Below are positions 5,384-7,689 of a DNA stretch of 7,689 bases, one piece after another. Origin of the DNA: an uncultured Steroidobacteraceae bacterium (lineage in GTDB: Bacteria > Pseudomonadota > Gammaproteobacteria > Steroidobacterales > Steroidobacteraceae). The position numbers were made by a program, and so were the translations under genes. The notes under the pieces are model-generated. The model was given only the letters and a program-made list of their open reading frames with translations. It did not search any database and had not been told where the DNA came from. Position 1 is the first letter of the stretch. The number at the start of each line of letters is the position of its first letter. Where the stretch lies: NCBI GenBank assembly GCA_955652795.1, contig CATPBQ010000096.1, positions 1 to 7,689 of the forward strand, given 5' to 3'.

Positions 5384-7689
5384 ATGGCAGACAATCTGGT
5401 CATAGTCGAATCGCCCGCCAAGGCCAAGACGATCAAGAAGTATCTGGGCCGCGACTTCGAAGTGCTCGCCTCCTACGGGCACGTGCGCGACCTGGTGCCC
5501 AAGGAGGGCGCGGTCGATCCCGACAACGGCTTTGCCATGAAGTACCAGGTGCTCGAGAAGAACGAGCGCCACGTCGAGACCATCGCGCGCACGCTGCGCA
5601 AGGCGAAGGCGCTGTATCTGGCCACCGACCCGGATCGCGAGGGCGAGGCGATCGCCTGGCACCTGAAGGAGATCCTGAGCGCGCGCGGCGATCTCGACGG
5701 CAAGGACGTGCACCGCGTGGTGTTCTACGAAATCACGCGCAACGCCATCCGTGAGGCGGTCGGGCAACCGCGCGGCCTGTCACTCGAGCTCGTCAACGCC
5801 CAGCAGGCGCGTCGCGCGCTCGACTATCTCGTCGGCTTCAATCTCTCGCCGCTGCTGTGGAAGAAGGTGCGCCGCGGGCTGTCGGCGGGGCGCGTGCAGA
5901 GCCCGGCGCTGCGCATGATCTGCGAGCGCGAGGAGGAGATCGGCGCGTTCGTGGCGCAGGAGTACTGGAGCATCGAGGGTGAGGGGTCGCACAGCTCGCA
6001 GTCCTTTCCGCTGAAGCTGCTGGAGTATCGCGGCCAGAAGGTCGAGCAGTTCAGCTTCACCAACGAAACCCAGGCGCGCGAGGTCGAGCACGCCATCCGG
6101 ACGGCGGCCGGCGCGCGCCCCGATGGCGGCGGCGAGTTGCGCGTGATCGCGATCGATCGCAAGCAACGGCGCCGCAATCCGGCCCCGCCCTTCACCACCT
6201 CGACGCTGCAGCAGGAGGCGGCCCGCAAGCTCGGCTTCAACGCCCGGCGCACCATGCGTCTCGCGCAGCAGCTGTACGAAGGACAGGACATCGGCGAAGG
6301 CAGTGTGGGGCTGATCACCTATATGCGCACCGACTCGGTGTCGCTGGCCGCGGAAGCGGTGCGCGAGATTCGCGAGGTCGCCGCGCGGCTGTACGGCAAG
6401 GATGAGGTGGCGGAGGAGCCGCGCATTTACAAGACCAAGTCGAAGAATGCGCAGGAGGCGCACGAGGCCATCCGCCCCACGGCGGCGGGCATCACGCCCG
6501 CCGACGTCGAGGGTAAGATCGAGGACGATCTGTACCGGCTGTACTCGCTCATCTGGAAACGCGCGGTCGCGTCCCAGATGAGTCACGCGCTGTTCGACAC
6601 CGTCGCCGTGGACATGCTCGCCGGGCCCGACGGGACGCAGCGTCACCTGCTGCGCGCCAACGGCTCGACACTCGTCAAGCCCGGCTACATCTCCGTGTAT
6701 CAGGAGGGCACCGATGACGCCAAGGCGGCCGACGACTCCGATCACGTGCTGCCGCCGATGAACGAGGGCGATGCGGTGCACTTGAGCGCATTGCGCGCCG
6801 AGCAGCATTTCACCGAGCCGCCACCGCGCTACAGCGAGGCCTCACTGGTTAAGGCGCTGGAGGAGCACGGCATCGGCCGGCCCTCGACCTATGCGGCCAT
6901 CATCTCGACGCTGCAGGATCGCGAATACGTCGAAATGGACAGCCGGCGCTTCGTGCCGACCGACATCGGCAAGATCGTCAACCGCTTCCTCACGCATCAC
7001 TTCCATCGCTATGTGGAGTACGGCTTCACCGCGGCGATGGAAGACGAGCTGGATGCGGTGTCGCGCGGCGAGGAAGACTGGACCACGCCGCTCGGCAAGT
7101 TCTGGAAGCCATTCATCCGCCAGGTGCAGAAGATCGAGAAGACCGTCACGCGCGAGCAGGTTGCCCAGGCGCGCGAGCTCGGCAGGGACTCTGCCACCGG
7201 CAAGCCCATCACCGTGCGCATGGGCCGCTACGGCGCGTTCGTACAGATCGGCACCAAGGACGATGAGGAGAAGCCGCGTTTCGCAGGTCTGCGCCCGGGG
7301 CAGAAGATGGATGCGCTCACGCTCGCGGACGCGATGGAGCTGTTCAAGCTGCCGCGCACGCTCGGGGAAACCCTGCAAGGCGAGGCGATCGTCGCCAACG
7401 TCGGGCGTTTCGGTCCGTACGTGAAGTACGGCAGCAAGTACGCCTCGCTCAAGGAAGACGACCCGTACACCGTGACGCTCGAGCGGGCGCGCGAGGTGAT
7501 CCGCCTGAAGCAGGAAGCGGATGCCAATCGCATCATCCAGGACTTCCCGGCCGAGGGTATCCAGGTGCTCAACGGCCGCTACGGACCGTACATCACCGAT
7601 CGCAAGAAGAACGCCAAGATACCGAAGGACCGCGACCCGAAGGCGCTCACGCTCGAGGAATGCCGCGCGCTGCTCGCGGCCGCGCCGGA
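5384..7689 (+). CDS. topA: DNA topoisomerase I (type IA), 3' end missing at window edge
   Basis: TopA relaxes negative supercoils by a transient 5'-phosphotyrosine break in one strand and balances gyrase. 768 residues are visible with no stop. The Toprim domain begins MADNLVIVESPAKAKTIKKY, with catalytic E9, and has the acidic triad in ATDPDREGEAIAWH (D82, D84, E86). The nucleophile is Y313 in ITYMRTDS. KSKNAQEAHEAIRPT and EEHGIGRPSTYAAI (from residue 493) follow. The C-terminal part carries three repeats of the topoisomerase C-terminal type: ITVRMGRYGAFVQIG (about 609-623), IVANVGRFGPYVKYG (about 669-683) and IQVLNGRYGPYITD (726-739). There is no CxxC pair in the visible part, so E. coli-style zinc fingers are absent; from memory, Xanthomonas-type TopA is built this way. 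The ATG at 5384 places the motifs correctly; only a weak GTAAG precedes it. Two terminator-like hairpins separate it from smg, so its transcription is probably partly independent. Confidence 0.98.
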   Translation, partial: MADNLVIVESPAKAKTIKKYLGRDFEVLASYGHVRDLVPKEGAVDPDNGFAMKYQVLEKNERHVETIARTLRKAKALYLATDPDREGEAIAWHLKEILSARGDLDGKDVHRVVFYEITRNAIREAVGQPRGLSLELVNAQQARRALDYLVGFNLSPLLWKKVRRGLSAGRVQSPALRMICEREEEIGAFVAQEYWSIEGEGSHSSQSFPLKLLEYRGQKVEQFSFTNETQAREVEHAIRTAAGARPDGGGELRVIAIDRKQRRRNPAPPFTTSTLQQEAARKLGFNARRTMRLAQQLYEGQDIGEGSVGLITYMRTDSVSLAAEAVREIREVAARLYGKDEVAEEPRIYKTKSKNAQEAHEAIRPTAAGITPADVEGKIEDDLYRLYSLIWKRAVASQMSHALFDTVAVDMLAGPDGTQRHLLRANGSTLVKPGYISVYQEGTDDAKAADDSDHVLPPMNEGDAVHLSALRAEQHFTEPPPRYSEASLVKALEEHGIGRPSTYAAIISTLQDREYVEMDSRRFVPTDIGKIVNRFLTHHFHRYVEYGFTAAMEDELDAVSRGEEDWTTPLGKFWKPFIRQVQKIEKTVTREQVAQARELGRDSATGKPITVRMGRYGAFVQIGTKDDEEKPRFAGLRPGQKMDALTLADAMELFKLPRTLGETLQGEAIVANVGRFGPYVKYGSKYASLKEDDPYTVTLERAREVIRLKQEADANRIIQDFPAEGIQVLNGRYGPYITDRKKNAKIPKDRDPKALTLEECRALLAAAP

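Noticed and set aside
5780..6808. Minus-strand open frame of 342 codons inside topA
   Set aside because: It is antisense to the catalytic core of topA, rich in Arg, His and Leu, and has no recognisable domain, so it is explained by codon bias in the opposite strand.
6842..7378. Minus-strand open frame of 178 codons over the 3' part of topA
   Set aside because: Antisense shadow of topA with no motif, ribosome binding site or own promoter.

Overview
The window is a compact, GC-rich (roughly two thirds or more G+C by eye) chromosomal housekeeping locus. Gene content, gene order and protein motifs point to a gammaproteobacterium, most likely on the Xanthomonadales / Nevskiales / Steroidobacter side. 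The best evidence for that placement is the divergent arrangement def-fmt-rsmB / LysM-dprA-smg-topA and a topoisomerase I whose C-terminal part shows glycine/aromatic repeats instead of zinc fingers. The placement is inference from family knowledge, because no search could be run.

Left half, minus strand, read from about 2293 down to 1: def (peptide deformylase), fmt (methionyl-tRNA formyltransferase) and rsmB (16S rRNA m5C967 methyltransferase, cut by the left edge). fmt starts 2 nt after the def stop and rsmB overlaps the end of fmt, so this is almost certainly one translationally coupled operon. fmt and rsmB both appear to use non-ATG starts. Fmt formylates the initiator Met-tRNA, Def removes the formyl group from nascent chains, and RsmB modifies the 16S rRNA, so the operon serves translation initiation.

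Centre, 2294-2441: a 148-nt divergent spacer with back-to-back -10-like elements that share bases, and a GC hairpin just upstream of the def ribosome binding site.

Right half, plus strand: a LysM-domain secreted protein or lipoprotein (probable TsaP, the peptidoglycan anchor of the type IV pilus secretin), dprA (RecA loader in transformation), smg (DUF494) and topA (topoisomerase I, cut by the right edge). The first three genes are tightly packed (13-nt and 0-nt gaps) and look like one operon. An 85-nt gap before topA carries two consecutive hairpin-plus-T-tract structures, the second ending 9 nt before the topA start codon.

No mobile element, CRISPR array, tRNA or rRNA gene was seen, and no undescribed multi-gene system. 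The points worth a second look are regulatory (the tandem terminator-like elements before topA, the shared divergent promoter, the chain of non-ATG starts) and small protein-level oddities.
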